A stretch of 64,000 bases of DNA, taken from contig CM020619.1 in NCBI GenBank assembly GCA_009829735.1, positions 20,961,816 through 21,025,815 on the forward strand. Direction: 5' to 3'. The translations under genes were made by a program, and so were the position numbers. This document shows, in pieces, positions 1 through 11,333 of this stretch. The notes under the pieces were generated by a model, which was not told the DNA's origin, ran no database searches, and worked only from the letters and a program-made list of their open reading frames with translations. The stretch comes from Pyropia yezoensis (taxonomy: Eukaryota > Rhodophyta > Bangiophyceae > Bangiales > Bangiaceae). Each line of letters starts with the position of its first letter. Position 1 is the stretch's first letter.

Positions 1-630
1 CGGACGGACAGGGAGGGAAGCCCCCCGCGACGTCCACCGGCCCCGATGGTGACGCCATGGCCACAGACGCATAGAGCTGTACAGACGACAGGGCGGTGCC
101 CTGTGTGATGCGGTAGGGGGCCGACCGCCAGCCCCCGCGGGGCACTATTGAAAGGGGGGGGGGGGAGGGGGCGTGGACAAAAGTGAGCAGGTAGGAGCTG
201 TTGCGGCCCGCGTAAAGGATGGGCAGAGTCGCGCTGCTGCACCGCCGTGGTTCCGGCCAGCGTTGGCGCGCCCGTGCCTGCCGCGGGTGGAAGAAAAAAC
301 TTTAGGACAGATAAGAAGAAAGGGGTGCGCCCCTGCACACCCACGCCTGGCCGGAACGGGGGCGGCAACGCAAGGCACAATTAGAGGGGGCAACAGCGGT
401 AGGCATAGCCGCCCGCCCCCCTGACAAAACACCAATATACAACAGCGGGGGAGGACAGAGGCGCGGCACGCAGGGGGCGGCGTCGCTCACATGTGCGGGA
501 AGCGCCGTGCCTCACACACCGCACCCACCCTCCCCCCTTTTCCACGGCCGCCCAACAGACTGGACGCCCCCACCGCCACACCGCCGTCGCCGCCGCCAAT
601 GATGCCGCTGCCCTGCTCCCGTCTAAAGCT
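1..630. other. Left edge, no supported gene
   Basis: GC-rich DNA downstream of the 3' end of the minus-strand J-domain gene. It contains a G-run near 150-165 and short open frames on both strands that overlap each other and show no recognisable domain or sensible composition. It probably holds the 3' UTR and terminator region of that gene; I could not pick out a polyadenylation signal. Confidence 0.4.
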
Positions 631-3217
631 TTAGATGCCGACCGTCCCGTATGCATCGTACTTCGCGCGCGTACCCGGCTCCTTAAGCGCCGTGTAAGCC
701 ACGACAATGGACTTCATGACGCGGGTGCTCTCCTCCTGGTTGTCCCGGTTCCGGTCGGGGTGCCACTTCATCGCCTTGCGGCGGTAAGCGCGCTTGATCT
801 CCCCAGCGCTCGCCGCCGCCGAGACGCCAAGGACTGCGTAAAAGTCAGACGACAAGCCGCCGCCGACGCCGCCCGCGTAGCCGCCACCACCGCTGCTGCT
901 GCTGCTGCGGCCGCCCGTCCAGTCCTTGGTGTAGGCCTGGCGGCCACCATACCCGGCACTCCCGCCGGTGCGGCTGCGGCTCCGGCCACCCGACGCGTAG
1001 CCGCCGTACCCCGAAGAGGACGACGAGGAGGCTGAATAAGACGAGGAGGAACCCCCCCCGGCCGACGGATCGTACGCCCACTTGTAGCCGCCACCATGGT
1101 AGCTACTCGCGGAGGTGCTACCCCAGCCTCCCCCACTGCCCGCGTACGGGTCGTACGTGCTCCCCGAGCTCGCGCCCGCCGCCGACGATGCCGAGCCCGT
1201 GCCGTTGCCCACCCAGTCCCAATACTCTTGTGAATTTTGTTGGCTCCACGCGCCTGACCGCGTGCCGCTGCTGCCGCTGCCGCCGCCGCCACCCCCCGCG
1301 CCCCTTGCCCACGAGTTCCCTGCGCCCGCCCACCCATATCGGTCCCCCTTCCATGACTGCCAATAGCTGCTCCATGTGCGGTCATCCGTGTCGACCGTCT
1401 CCCAGGCGCCCGCGTTGGACGCAAACCACGACTCCCACGCCGCCCGCTTGGAGGCGTCCGCCGCGGTGTTCACGTCGGCGGCATAGCGGGTCTTGCGGGA
1501 CCACACGGTCTCAAATTCCGCCCGCATTGCGTCACGGACCGCCACCCACGCACGCCAGATGGCATCTTCTGCTTCCGCGCGGCGGCGGCGCTCCTCTGCG
1601 TCAGCGGCGCCCGCCCAGGCGGCCGCCGCAGGCGCAGGTGCACCCGCAGCTGCGGTGGCGCCGCCGACGCCCGCCGACGCTGCCCGCACCGCCTCGTGAT
1701 AGGCGTCGACCTCAGCGCTCACGCGCTCCTGAGTCAACGCCTGCAGCGCCGTCGCGGGCAGGCCATGCATCTGCGCCGCCCGCAGCAGCGCATCGCGCGT
1801 GGCGTCCGCGGCCACACATGCCACCGCCGCGGCGGCGCCGAGGTGGCCCTCCCCCGCTAGCGACGCGGCGGTGATCACGTCGGTGAGACTGGCACGGTAG
1901 ATAGTTACGACTTCCACCCCATACGCCATCCAGTGCGAGTAGTCGTGGACGTAGGCGGCCGAGCCCGGGGCCGAGGCACGGTAGTAGAGGCGGATGGTGG
2001 TGTTGCGGATGGCGCCATTGCCGCTGGCCGCCCGGAACACGTCCGCCTCGAGCAGCGACCGCGCCGCCGCCATCCCCTGCGCACAGTCGACAAAGAGCAG
2101 GAGTCGCTTGGCCGCCGCCGCCGGCCGGTAGTCAATGCCGGCGCCCATAACGGTGCTGATGCCTACCGCATCGCCAGGGCGGAGACCTGCGAGCCCCGCC
2201 CCGTCCACCGCCCGGTCAATGAGGATATCAAAGGTGCGGCGGGAGTGGCCTGGCGGCGACGCGATCGTCGCAAACGCGCGGGTCGGGGTGGGGCTCCGCC
2301 GCCCGCTGCGGGGGTGGGTGCCGTCGCCGCCCGCAGAGAGCTGCACAAACTGACCCGGCGCGGTGTGGGCGTCGAAGAGGCCGGCCGTGGCCGACACGTC
2401 CAGCGTCAGCTGCACGTGGTCCCCCGACCCCGACACGGGCACCGCCGCGGTCACCGCTACGGTGGCAGTGGTGAAGTCCTCGCCCGCCCACGCGGGCGCC
2501 GCCGCGGCGGTGGCAGCGGCGGCGCCTCCCCAGCGGGGCCGCCACGAGGCTGCCGCCTTGGGCGTCGGCATCGTCTGAAAGTCCATCGATGCAAAGCCGC
2601 GGCCGCCGGCTGAGGTGAGACCCGTCACCAGCTCTTCCGCGAGCTTGCCAAAATTGACCCGCATACCCCCATTCTTGCGCCGGGTCCTAGCGCCAGTCGT
2701 GTGGTTGACACCTGCACCAAACAGGCAAAGAAGCGGGAACAAAAGGGAGAGAAAGAGGGCACAGAGATGGATTGGAGGGGGGAAATGCATCCGATTGCAA
2801 ATAAGGGACGGTAGCAGAGATAAGCGCGGAGAAGTGCAGCGTGAAACTGCCCGGGTACGTGCGAGAACAAGCTGGTTAGTCGTTTGAAACACGCACCACC
2901 ACAAGCGACACCAACAACGTGAACCCTGGCGCTCCTCAGCCAAGCAACACAAGCCGCCCCCCCCTCAAGAAAGAACCCGAGAGGACGGGTTCGCCATGCA
3001 TGTCCCCCATGAACGTACCTTCTACAATCATGCTGAGCACCGAGCGGGCCGGCCGGTGCCACACGCCGCCAGCGGCGCGCTCCCCCCCAAACGACGACGC
3101 CACAACGCCCACGTCCTCCACACACCCGGCGGGTCTGGCGGGCCCCAGCCGCCGTGTCCGTCCGTCTGTCGGGACACCCCGGGGTGGGGCAGCCGCGACG
3201 GCCACAAACGCCGCCAT
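631..3217 (-). CDS. FNR-like / J-domain fusion protein (2 exons)
   Basis: Two exons are proposed, 3217..3019 and 2711..631, giving 759 aa. Exon 1 starts at an ATG in a strong context (ACCATGG) and encodes about 66 Ala/Arg-rich residues that could be a plastid or mitochondrial targeting peptide. Residues about 143-350 resemble the NAD(P)H/FAD-binding reductase fold of the plant fruit protein pKIWI502: PGQFVQL near 185, AFATIASPPG, then an FDILIDRAVDGAGLAGL-PGD stretch and LLLFVDCAQGMAAARSLLEA. An Ala-rich part and a long Gly/Ser/Tyr/Trp-rich low-complexity region follow. The last 71 residues are a J domain with an intact HPD near 717-719 (KWHPDRNRD) and a helix III ending KYDAYG. Family knowledge: HPD stimulates Hsp70 ATPase, so this is probably a co-chaperone with a reductase-like partner domain. 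The FNR part lacks clear proof of FAD binding. The start could instead be Met at 2664 if the intron is not real. Confidence 0.8.
2712..3018 (-). other. Spliceosomal intron of the J-domain gene
   Basis: The minus strand reads GAAG|GTACGT at the donor (exon end at 3019) and TTTGGTGCAG|GTGTC at the acceptor (exon start at 2711). Joining the two keeps the frame: one base of a Gly codon comes from exon 1 and two from exon 2. The 307 bp between them contain pyrimidine-rich tracts ahead of the acceptor. This is a prediction from splice consensus and frame continuity; no transcript was available. Confidence 0.65.
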
Positions 3218-4593
3218 GGTGTAGCCCCCCGCGCGCGGGGGAGCCGACCGCCGCACGGTGACGCAACGGCGGTAGTGCCGCGACTTACAGGCGTGCAGAA
3301 AAGAGATGGCGGGAGGTGAGAGGGGGGGGGTAGGGGAGGGGAGAGAGAGGCAGGAAAGGGGATGAAAGGGGGGAGGGGCAGTGACGAAAACGATGTACCG
3401 TCAAGCAGCTCGAGGGGTCACTAGCCCACTGACCCGGCCGTAGACGGCGGGTAGGCAACCGCCCCGGCTTGTCCACCACAGTCAGCGAGACCGCCGGCAG
3501 TCTGTCGACCCTTGGGCAAAAAAACACACGACGAGCTCCTGGCGGAGCTGGCGCGGCCGAGAAAGGACGAGCGAAAGCGCGTCCCAGCACAAAGAGAGAA
3601 AGAAGAAAAAAAATGCCTGCCTGTCCACCCACCCGCTGACGGCCAGGGCGAAGGGGGAGGAAAGACAGACACAGTGGAAGGGGGAAAGAGCAGCACAGGG
3701 GGGCAGGGGCGGTGTAAAACAAGGTGCCCTTCAAAAGACTGCCACTGCGCAGCGCCTACCAAGAGCGGTCGCGGGCGCGCCCCACTCGCACACACGGCTG
3801 TCTGGCGGCCGCCGATGCGCCCCCACGCCACGCCCTCCCCCCCCCCGCCCAGCCTTGGCAAGCGACCCCACGGGCACCCCGCACCATGGACACCAGGAGG
3901 CGGATGGGTGGACAGATATTTTCAAGCTAGGCCCGGAGGTGCGTGCCTTGTGCGTGCCTGAGCGCACCCCCCCCCTGCCGGGAGGATCCCCCTCCCACGC
4001 ACATCACAGGGGGGGTGTTGGCGGCGCGAGCGGCGTGCCCCACACGCGTGCACGCGGAGTGGAACCTGGGGCTGGTCCCGCGAGGCGGGGGCCGGCAGCG
4101 CTGTCCTGTCGGACCACCGCTGGGCTTGGGCCGTGAAAGACCAGCGCTGGGAGAGCGCCCGACGCTCGGGCTGTTCGGCCACGAAATGTGGGAGTTCCCT
4201 CATTAACAGATACATAAATGGCCGACACACATACGAATTGCGTTCCACAACACAATACCCTGAACCTGTCTCCCTCGCGATCTACCCAGGCAGCGTGTCC
4301 CCCGCAGGTACTGTACCCTGGCGGCGTCGACATGCGGTGTGCCCGCTTCTCGGTCATCATCCACGCCATCACCGTCCCCGCTACGGTCGCCTGCCCTGCG
4401 ATGAACACCGCGGTCCATCCGCCGCACTGTGTCAGGGACCGTGGCCAGTCCCCCGGCGCCGGCACGTGGGTGGCGTGGGCGCAGCCGCGCGCGGGGGGGC
4501 CGCTCAGCGCGCCCGGGCTGTGCGGCCTCGCGGGGTGCGCGTCGGGGAGGCGGAAGGCGCCGCTTGGGTGGACGGTGGGAAGGTTGGCGGGGT

Positions 4594-4630
<37 letters not shown>

Positions 4631-5100
4631 TTGAGAGGAAGTGTGTGGGCGGCGGGCGGGCTGAAAGGGACGGTCGGGCTGGAGTTGCTCGTGGGGGGGA
4701 TGGAGTGGGCGGCGGTGGCGTGGCGGTGGAGGAGCCTTGAGGCGGGCGAGATGGAGAGTGAGGAGGGGGGGGGGGAAGACGGGGAACACGTGCTGTACAA
4801 GTGGGCCGAGAAGGAGGATAAAATGAAGGCCTTTTCCCCCCGGGGGGGGTGGGAGGAGGGAGGTGCCCGACGCCGCGCAGGCGAGTGGCAGCCACCGCGC
4901 AGAGCGACGGCCACCCCCTGGCGGCGCGCCCGCGCGGTGCAAGAGCCCCTCCCGCTGGCGGCTGAGCGGGGGCACGACGATGCCGCGGCTCTCCACGAGC
5001 AGAAGACACGCTGCAGTACAAAAGTCTGGACCTCGCAAATTTCTCTGTCTGTGCTATACTCTCCTCGGCTTGACCGCGCTGCTGTGTGTCTCACGCAAAG
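3218..5100. other. Upstream intergenic DNA, no supported gene
   Basis: The presumed promoter side of the J-domain gene, followed by GC-rich DNA. Long open frames here (for example about 344 codons on the minus strand at 4004..5038) consist of Pro/Arg/Ala runs produced by C- and G-tracts and exist in several frames at once, so I do not call them. Confidence 0.5.
4594..4629. repeat. Poly-G run of about 36 bases
   Basis: An uninterrupted G homopolymer inside a G-rich stretch. Its length in the assembly is probably unreliable. It could form G-quadruplexes on the plus strand. Confidence 0.9.
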
Positions 5101-5117
5101 ACAAAATTAAGGGAACG

Positions 5118-5200
5118 GATACCAGCAGATAGAGAGACCCACGACGAGTGCCGTTGTATGTGGTACGTTGCACAAAAAAGATACACGGAGCGTTCTTCTC
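5118..5200 (+). repeat. Left arm of a dispersed inverted repeat
   Basis: Contains GTTGCACAAAAAAGATACA within about 75 bases that resemble the reverse complement of 7767..7850, including a shared CCAGCA at the outer side and AGAGAGAC in the middle. Together the two arms could be terminal repeats of a roughly 2.7 kb DNA element, or two independent copies of a short repeat. Confidence 0.5.
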
Positions 5201-5397
5201 TCTTTCCACCGAGAACCTTCGGGCCACAGACCTGAGCCAATCACGTGCCTTGATGGTATGCCCCGGTGTAATGCGCCCCACATGAGCGGTGGTGAGTCCG
5301 TTTCCGGAAACCATGCCAGGACGCTCATCAACTGGAGAGCGAGTACAGCACGTGGGGAGGTCCACGACACGGCGGGGCGGAGGGGGCGGTGCCGCCG

Positions 5398-6165
5398 CCG
5401 GCGTCGACGACGGCAGCATCGTCGGCGGCATCGACGGCAGCATCGACGGCAGCATCGACGGCAGCATCAACGGCAGCATCGACGGCGGCGGCGACAGCGA
5501 CAGCGGCGCGACGGCGGCGGCAACGGCGGCGGCAACGGCAGCGGCAACGGCAGCGGAAACAGCAGCGGCGGCGGCAACGGCAGCGGCAACGGCAGCGGCA
5601 ATGGCGGTAGCAACGGCGGCGGCGACGGCGGCGACCCCGGCGGCGTCAATGGCGGCGGCGACGGCGGCGACACCGGCGGCGTCAACGGCAACGACGGCGG
5701 AAATGACAGCGACGGCGACGTGGACGGCGATGGCGGCGAGAACGTTGCGTTTGGGGGGGGGGAAGGCGGGGGGGGGGGGGGGGGGCGGCGCCCGTGACGG
5801 CGACGGCGACGGCGCAAGTGGCGTCGGCTCCTGTGGCTGCGGGTGGGGGGGGGGGGCGGCGCCGGTGACGGCGACGGCGACGGCGCAAGTGGCGTCGGCT
5901 CCTGTGGCTGCGGCCGGCGCGGCAGTCAAGAGTGTGGGGGTGGACACCCCGCCTGTGCCGGTGCCCACGGTGGCGGCCAACTCGTCTGCCGCGGTGTCCG
6001 TGGTGACGGCTGCTGCATCCGATGTGGCGGCAGTGGTGACCGCGGCGGCGGCGGTGGCGACGTCGGTCACGGCGGCGGCCGTCGACGCGGAGGCGGCGGT
6101 GGCTATCGACGAGGCGGCGGCCACGGCGGCCGCCGCGGCAGCCATCGAGGCGGTCGCAAAGACGG
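5398..6165. repeat. GGC/GCA/AAC trinucleotide satellite
   Basis: About 770 bases of imperfect 3- and 6-base repeats built on GGC, GCA and AAC, interrupted by G-runs near 5752-5785 and 5845-5857. It opens long frames on both strands that would encode Ala-Thr, Gly-Asn-Ser or Pro-Leu repeats. Two nearly identical blocks of about 75 bases (around 5790-5845 and 5855-5915) sit side by side, showing slippage or local duplication. Confidence 0.85.
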
Positions 6166-6189
6166 GCAGGCCACAGGCGGCTGTGGTAA

Positions 6190-7760
6190 TGTGTTTGGGG
6201 GAGGGAGGAGGGGGGGACTGTGTTTGAGGGGGGGGGGGGAGGGGGCGGCGGGCAGACGGCCGTGTGAACTGGTTTTTTTGTGAGCGTGAGGAACGCCACA
6301 GAGAGCCGTGGCTACGTCTTTTGGGGGGCGGTGGTGCCGCCGCCGTTGTGGGGAAGGGGGAGGCGGGCGGCAGGCGACCGCGGGGACGGTGCGCAGGGGG
6401 AGGGTGGGGAGATGGTGGGGGCGCTCTGTGAGGGGTTCCGGCAGGTCGCTGGGGATGGCGGGGTCAGTGTTTTGGCTGGGGGGTGTGGTGCCGGTGGCAG
6501 CACTAGGGGGTGGCGGGGGAGGGTTCCAAGGGCTGGTAGTTTCCCTTTTTTGGAGGGGGAGGGGAGGGGATGTTGATGGCTTCTGCGTTGGGGGCATTGA
6601 GGTGACGCATGGCCGCGGGGTTCTTGTTTGAGCGAGGGCAGCTACGGCGATGGCGGGGGGTTTGATAGCTGCATGGGGGGGCGGGGGGAGGGTCCGTCGG
6701 CGCAAGGTGAAACGGGCAGGGTAAAGTCCCTGTTCGAATTGGAGTGTAGTGGGTGACTGCGACACAGTGGCGATGGTGTTAGCCACCAGCGCCGGCGCCC
6801 GCGTCAGCGCCGGCGTTCTTCTTTCCGTTGCGGGCGCAGGGGGGCTGGTGCGGTGGCTCCGCTTGGCAGAAGGGATAAGAGGGACTGGGTGGGTAAATTC
6901 TGGTGCAGCGAGAGAGGGAGGAAGGTGGTGTCGGGATCGTGCAAGGCGTCGAGAGGGCCGAATTTTGGGGGGGCCTTGGGAAGGTCTGCCCGATAGGCCA
7001 AACAGCAACGAGGCACTTCGCGCACTAAGCACGAAGTGCCTTGATGCGATGTCGTCACTTCCGCCCCTTCTTGAGGCATGACCCCCCCCCACGCCACGCA
7101 CACAGGAGACGCCTTCCCCCTTGCTTCCTGGGTTCGCGCACTGTCGGCGCCTGTGGAGAACCCACTCCACCTGGGCACGCCCCCCCGCACTGCACTCCAC
7201 CTGCCAAAGGTAGAACCGCCAGAGGGAAGCTGGCTTGGGGGGGTTTGCCTCCCTGATGTGCCTGGTCAAGAAGAGGGGTCCACGAGGGGAAGGGGGAGGA
7301 GACGCCGCTTCGTCAGGAGCATAAGGGGCACCTGCCCGAGATCGCTCAATGAGCACTGGACACATGAGGACCAGGCTTCTTCGTGGACCAACCAGGCGAC
7401 CCCATGACATGGAACATTTAGCTCAAGAACGGCCATCTAAGAAACGGTGACCCGCACACGGAAAAAGGTCCTGAAAACAATGGCCTCCAGCCGTCCCTTG
7501 GCTCCTCTCTAAAATCGACTACCCCCCTTCCAAGCCTCAGTTAGCACATGCGCCCGGACCCACCCCCGAGGTGGGCAAATCAATGCGAAAAGGATGGCCC
7601 CATTGCATGTTCGACAGCAGCCGGTCCACCCCGGGTGTCCCTGAAAGCGGTACACCGTCCAGGGGGCCCAAGGACCTCATGAGTTCGCATGGGGCTATGT
7701 GATCCTTCTGTCAGCATGGCCACCGTGGACCCCGCCGCGGCCGGTGCGGAGCCCGGGCCC
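6190..7760. other. G-rich DNA, no supported gene
   Basis: Scattered G-runs and short overlapping open frames on both strands without recognisable domains. No RNA gene or mobile-element terminus was found apart from the repeat arm that follows. Confidence 0.5.
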
Positions 7761-7766
7761 GAGCCG

Positions 7767-7850
7767 AGAAAAACATCCATGTATCTTTTTTGTGCAACCT
7801 ACCATATGGTTTTTTTGTCTCTCTCAGTGTGGCAGATTGCTGGAAGCCCA
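7767..7850 (-). repeat. Right arm of a dispersed inverted repeat
   Basis: Reverse-complement partner of 5118..5200. The core TGTATCTTTTTTGTGCAAC matches that arm with only occasional differences, and flanking short blocks also match in order. Confidence 0.5.
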
Positions 7851-8108
7851 CTCGTACACTTGCGCGGCTACTCCGATCGCCGCCGACCGCTACAGTCCGT
7901 ATTCGACTGTGTGCGGCTTGCTTATATGACCCCCCTCACATAACCGAGCCGCACATCGCACGAGATCCGTCCACAGGTTGACAGATATGTTCCGCGACAA
8001 AACCCAACACATATTTGAGTCGACAAATGCGCGCGCTGTTAGGAAGTCCATCCGAGCAATACGGCAGCGACAAGTTCCGCCTGTTGCAGCGGGACGTCAC
8101 CAACTTGG
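7851..8108. other. Short spacer, nothing recognised
   Basis: Moderate GC sequence between the repeat arm and the transposase fragment. No frame or structure that I can support. Confidence 0.4.
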
Positions 8109-8240
8109 ACGGTCTGGTCGTCTCCGGTGCTGCGCCCCCCCGGGGGCCACGTGGTGGGGGCTTGGACCTCGGTGACCAAGCCCATTTGTTGGACGCCGCG
8201 CGACGTATCGAGGAGGAGTGGCGGTTGATGCGTCGCACGG
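8109..8240 (+). pseudogene. Pogo/Tigger-like transposase fragment, short copy
   Basis: About 120 bases are almost identical to 10499..10620. The translated stretch includes AHLLDAARRIEEEWRLM, the typical lead-in to the C-terminal helix of DDE_1 (pogo/Tigger/jerky) transposases. The copy breaks immediately afterwards, where the longer copy continues. It is a small fragment with no coding capacity of its own. Confidence 0.55.
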
Positions 8241-8990
8241 CCGCTTCTTTATGTCATCGGACAATATAGAGAAGGTTTGATTTCGGGGGGGGGCGCACCC
8301 TTTGATAAACGGCTCCTGAGCAGAAAACCCGAAAGTATTAGCAATATTTTAGGGGCTTTTCCAACCGAGGTTTGCGAGCAGACCTGGAGTAAAGTATACT
8401 CAAACGCCTTGAATAAAGTGTATGTGTTAGCGTAAGTCGTGAAGGAAGTGTGGATAGCTCACGTGGTTACACAAGACCGGCTGAACACCCCCCACCTTGT
8501 CGGTTGTAAAAGGCTGGCAGCTGGCCGGTCCCGAACGGCCGTCAAGACGCACTTCCTCGTCATGCGTTTGTGGTTCTGACGACAAACGCGTTCTCATCGG
8601 CATTTTCTTGGTGACTAGAAACACTTTCCAAGCAATGGTGCGGACAGGTGTTCCTCGGGGTGAGCACGGTGATGGCATGTCACGACTATGCACAACCTCA
8701 GCAACGACCGAACACACCGATACCAAGTGTCACTCACGAGTGCCAAAGCTGTCCAAGACGACTAAAAAAGGGTCGCTGAAAATGCTGGTGGAGTCAGAAG
8801 TACGAGGAAAGAACCAGAAGTTCCTCATCGAGGTTCTCAAAGGCACCTTGCGTCTACGGAGCGTACTGGACCACCCTCGGTTGCAAACTGCTACACCCTG
8901 ACGCCATGGGCGCGCGCAGCGCCGCAAAAACGGACAACACGACGTCCAATGGGATGCCCACAAAAAGAGTAGTTTATTGCGGGGAGCGTA
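8241..8990. other. Unassigned sequence
   Basis: Lower-GC sequence than its surroundings. A 134-codon plus-strand open frame (8497..8901) without an ATG start and a 99-codon minus-strand frame overlap here. Neither resembles a family I know. It may be decayed mobile-element DNA around the pogo fragment. Confidence 0.35.
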
Positions 8991-10150
8991 GGCCATCCAG
9001 CGACCGCGGTGGGGAGGCGGGGCGGCGACTTGCTGGCGGCCGCGAGCAAGGCGGTTGGCCGCGGCGGCGGCGCGGGAGCGGCCAGCAGCCGGTGACCGCC
9101 GCGGTGGTGGCGGCGGCGAGGGGGCAGCGGCTGACGAAAGATGGCGTTGGCGGCGTTGGTGGACCGCCAGCAGGCGTCGGCAGCGATAGCGGCGAAGGCG
9201 AGGCGGAGAGACGGAGAGTAGCCAGCGGCAGCGTCGGTGGCGGCGGTGGGGCGGAAGCCAGCCGGCAGTGCGGGCGGCTGCGGCAGCGGCAGGGGAGATG
9301 CGACCAGCCGGCAAGGGCGAGGCCGGCAACAAGCCGGCGGCGGCGGTGGCAGCGGTAGCGACGGGGGGGTGGCTATGAGCCGGTGGCTGCGGCGGTGACC
9401 GCGGCAGCGGGGAAGGAACGGACGACAACCGGTTGCGGCTGCAGCGGGAGGGTGGCGGCCACAAGCCCGCGACGGCAGCGGCAGCAGCGGCGGCAGCGGG
9501 GGGGCGGCGGCCAGCCGGGGGCGGCGGGGGCGGCGGTCAGCCGGCGGCGGCGGGGGCGTTGGCCAGCCGGCGGCGGCCACCAAGCAGCGGCCGCGGTGGT
9601 GGCGGTGGCGGCCGGGAGGTGGCGGCCAACCAGCGACGTCCAACTGTAAGCGGGGGCGGTGGTGGCGCGAGGGCGGCGGCCAGCCGCTAGCGGCGACCGC
9701 GGCAGGTGGGAGGAGGCCGCCAGCCCGTGGCTGCGGTGAGGGCGGCGGGGGGGGGGCTGGCAACGGGAAGGCGGCGGCCAGAGGGCAGTGACGGTGGCGG
9801 CGGTGACGAGGCGGCGGTCAGCCGGCAGAGGCGGTGGCAGTGCGGCGGGGGCGGTGGCTGTCCGTCGATGGCGGCAGCAGCAACCGCGGTGGGGCGCCGG
9901 CCAGCCAGCGGCGGCGGCGACAGGACCAAAGGGGCACCGACCAGCGGCAGCCACAGACGTGGCGGGGGGGCGACCGCCAGACGAAGGCGGTAATCGGGGC
10001 GGTGGGGGGGCGACGGCCAGCCGGTGAGGGCGATGGCGTTGGCGGGGCGAGGGCGGTCAGGTGACGGCGGGTGAGTGGCGGCCAGCCAGCGGGGATGACG
10101 GCGGTGGTGGCGGGCAGCGGGTCGAACGCCGAGATGGCCACGTTGTACTT
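8990..10150. repeat. GGC-rich low-complexity tract
   Basis: About 1.2 kb of quasi-repetitive sequence built from GGCGGC, GCCAGCCGG and GCAGCGG words. Every frame gives Arg/Pro/Ala or Gly-rich translation and open frames overlap on both strands, so none is called. Composition changes sharply at both edges. Confidence 0.75.
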
Positions 10151-10498
10151 CCGGGGACATGCCGGCGACCGCTCCCCGTGCAGTTGGCGTTAGGGTGACG
10201 CGACGTCATCTAGAAGTCCCCGGCACAGCTCAGTGAACTCCCCGACGCCAAGTCTGTCAGTCGCCAGGAGCTACGGCGGGGCGATCAAAAAGGCCTGAGG
10301 CAGGTGAAGAGTGACACGACATATGACAGGGATTGACCTTTCATGAGGACTCTACACGTGGCCGACGGCTCCGCAAACGTTCGATTACCATTGGTACGCG
10401 TGATGAGAACGTTTGATTATTATTGGCCCTAACCGGAGGCCCCGAAATCAAAGCTGAGTGTTGATTGGGGGCGCACCGTCCGACAGTATAGAGAGCTG
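10151..10498. other. Unassigned spacer
   Basis: Non-repetitive sequence left of the pogo-like fragment. No coding frame or site that I can support. Confidence 0.35.
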
Positions 10499-10909
10499 GC
10501 CGTCGTCTCCGGTGCTGCGCCCCCCCGGGGGCCACGTGGTGGGGGCTTGGACCTCGGTGGCCAAGCCCATTTGTTGGACGCCGCGCGACGTATCGAGGAG
10601 GAGTGGCGGTTGATGCCGCCGGAGCAGCTGGTGAACTGCTGGCTCAAGGCCGACGTGCTGCCACCGGAGGCGGTCGCAGAGGTGAGGCGGCGGGTGCACC
10701 GCATTGAGACCCCTTTTGACAATGCGCATATGGCCGTATCGGACATTGTCGCTATGATGGCAAACGTCTCGCTCTCGGAGGAGTTCCAGGGCATTGAAAC
10801 CTCTGACCGCGCACGGGCTGTTCGTCGGTGGCTGGCCGCTGAGGACGATGTGGAGGCCATAGACGAAACGGTGGATATGGTACTGGGTGGGGAAGATGAC
10901 GGGGAATAA
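10499..10909 (+). pseudogene. Pogo/Tigger-like transposase, C-terminal fragment
   Basis: The open frame from 10547 to a TAA at 10907 encodes about 120 aa. The stretch HLLDAARRIEEEWRLMPPEQ, followed by an NCWLKADVLPP motif, matches the C-terminal part of DDE_1 transposases of the pogo/Tigger/CENP-B type, where a helix ending in NCW or HCW precedes an acidic tail. The tail here is acidic (VLGGEDDGE). The DNA-binding CENP-B-type domain and the DDE catalytic core are absent upstream. The first 120 bases are duplicated at 8109..8240. A domesticated short gene cannot be excluded, but nothing suggests expression. Confidence 0.6.
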
Positions 10910-11252
10910 TGTATACATTCTTTTTTCCCTGGAACGGTTCTTTGCTGGGGTGCAGCAACCTCTCTTCTCTTTCCCTGTCGCCGCCTCCCTCTCCACCATC
11001 AGGCACTTGGTCCGAACGCAAGGTAGCTCGCTTTCCAGCAACCCCGCAGTGAGAGGCAGTCCTTGGCTTGCAAAAGTAAGTAATGTGTTTTTATGTACAG
11101 GTGACCCGAACAGTGGTGTACAGGTGGCGTACAGTGATGAACCTCAGTGGGCTACTTGTACACATGGACCTGTCTTATAACCGCGTACACGCTGTAGGGG
11201 TAAAAGCCGCTCGCCGACGCCTCTATCCCTCCTCTCCCACTACGGATATGTA
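10910..11252. other. Flank of the Tc1 element, no gene
   Basis: Sequence between the pogo-like fragment and the TA target of the Tc1/mariner element. Nothing recognised. Confidence 0.4.
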
Positions 11253-11274
11253 CAGTGGGAGCCCAGTATTATTT
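11253..11274 (+). repeat. Tc1 element left terminal inverted repeat
   Basis: CAGTGGGAGCCCAGTATTATTT. The first 14 bases match the opposite end exactly, and the A/T-rich continuation is only similar. Confidence 0.9.
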
Positions 11275-11333
11275 GCCCACTTGCGGCCGCCCAGTCGAGG
11301 GATCTCGGAAGGGTGGCAGAAATCGCAGTTTAT

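Noticed and set aside
2936..3018. Reading the J-domain gene exon 1 on through the donor as a separate 106-codon gene
   Set aside because: A GT donor and AG acceptor that keep the frame explain both pieces as one gene; the read-through part has no independent support.
4004..5038. 344-codon minus-strand frame
   Set aside because: Pro/Arg/Ala runs generated by G- and C-tracts, with overlapping frames of similar length in other phases.
5054..6227. Long open frames on both strands (over 300 codons each)
   Set aside because: Both come from the same GGC/AAC trinucleotide satellite; they encode Ala-Thr, Gly-Asn or Pro-Leu repeats and no domain.
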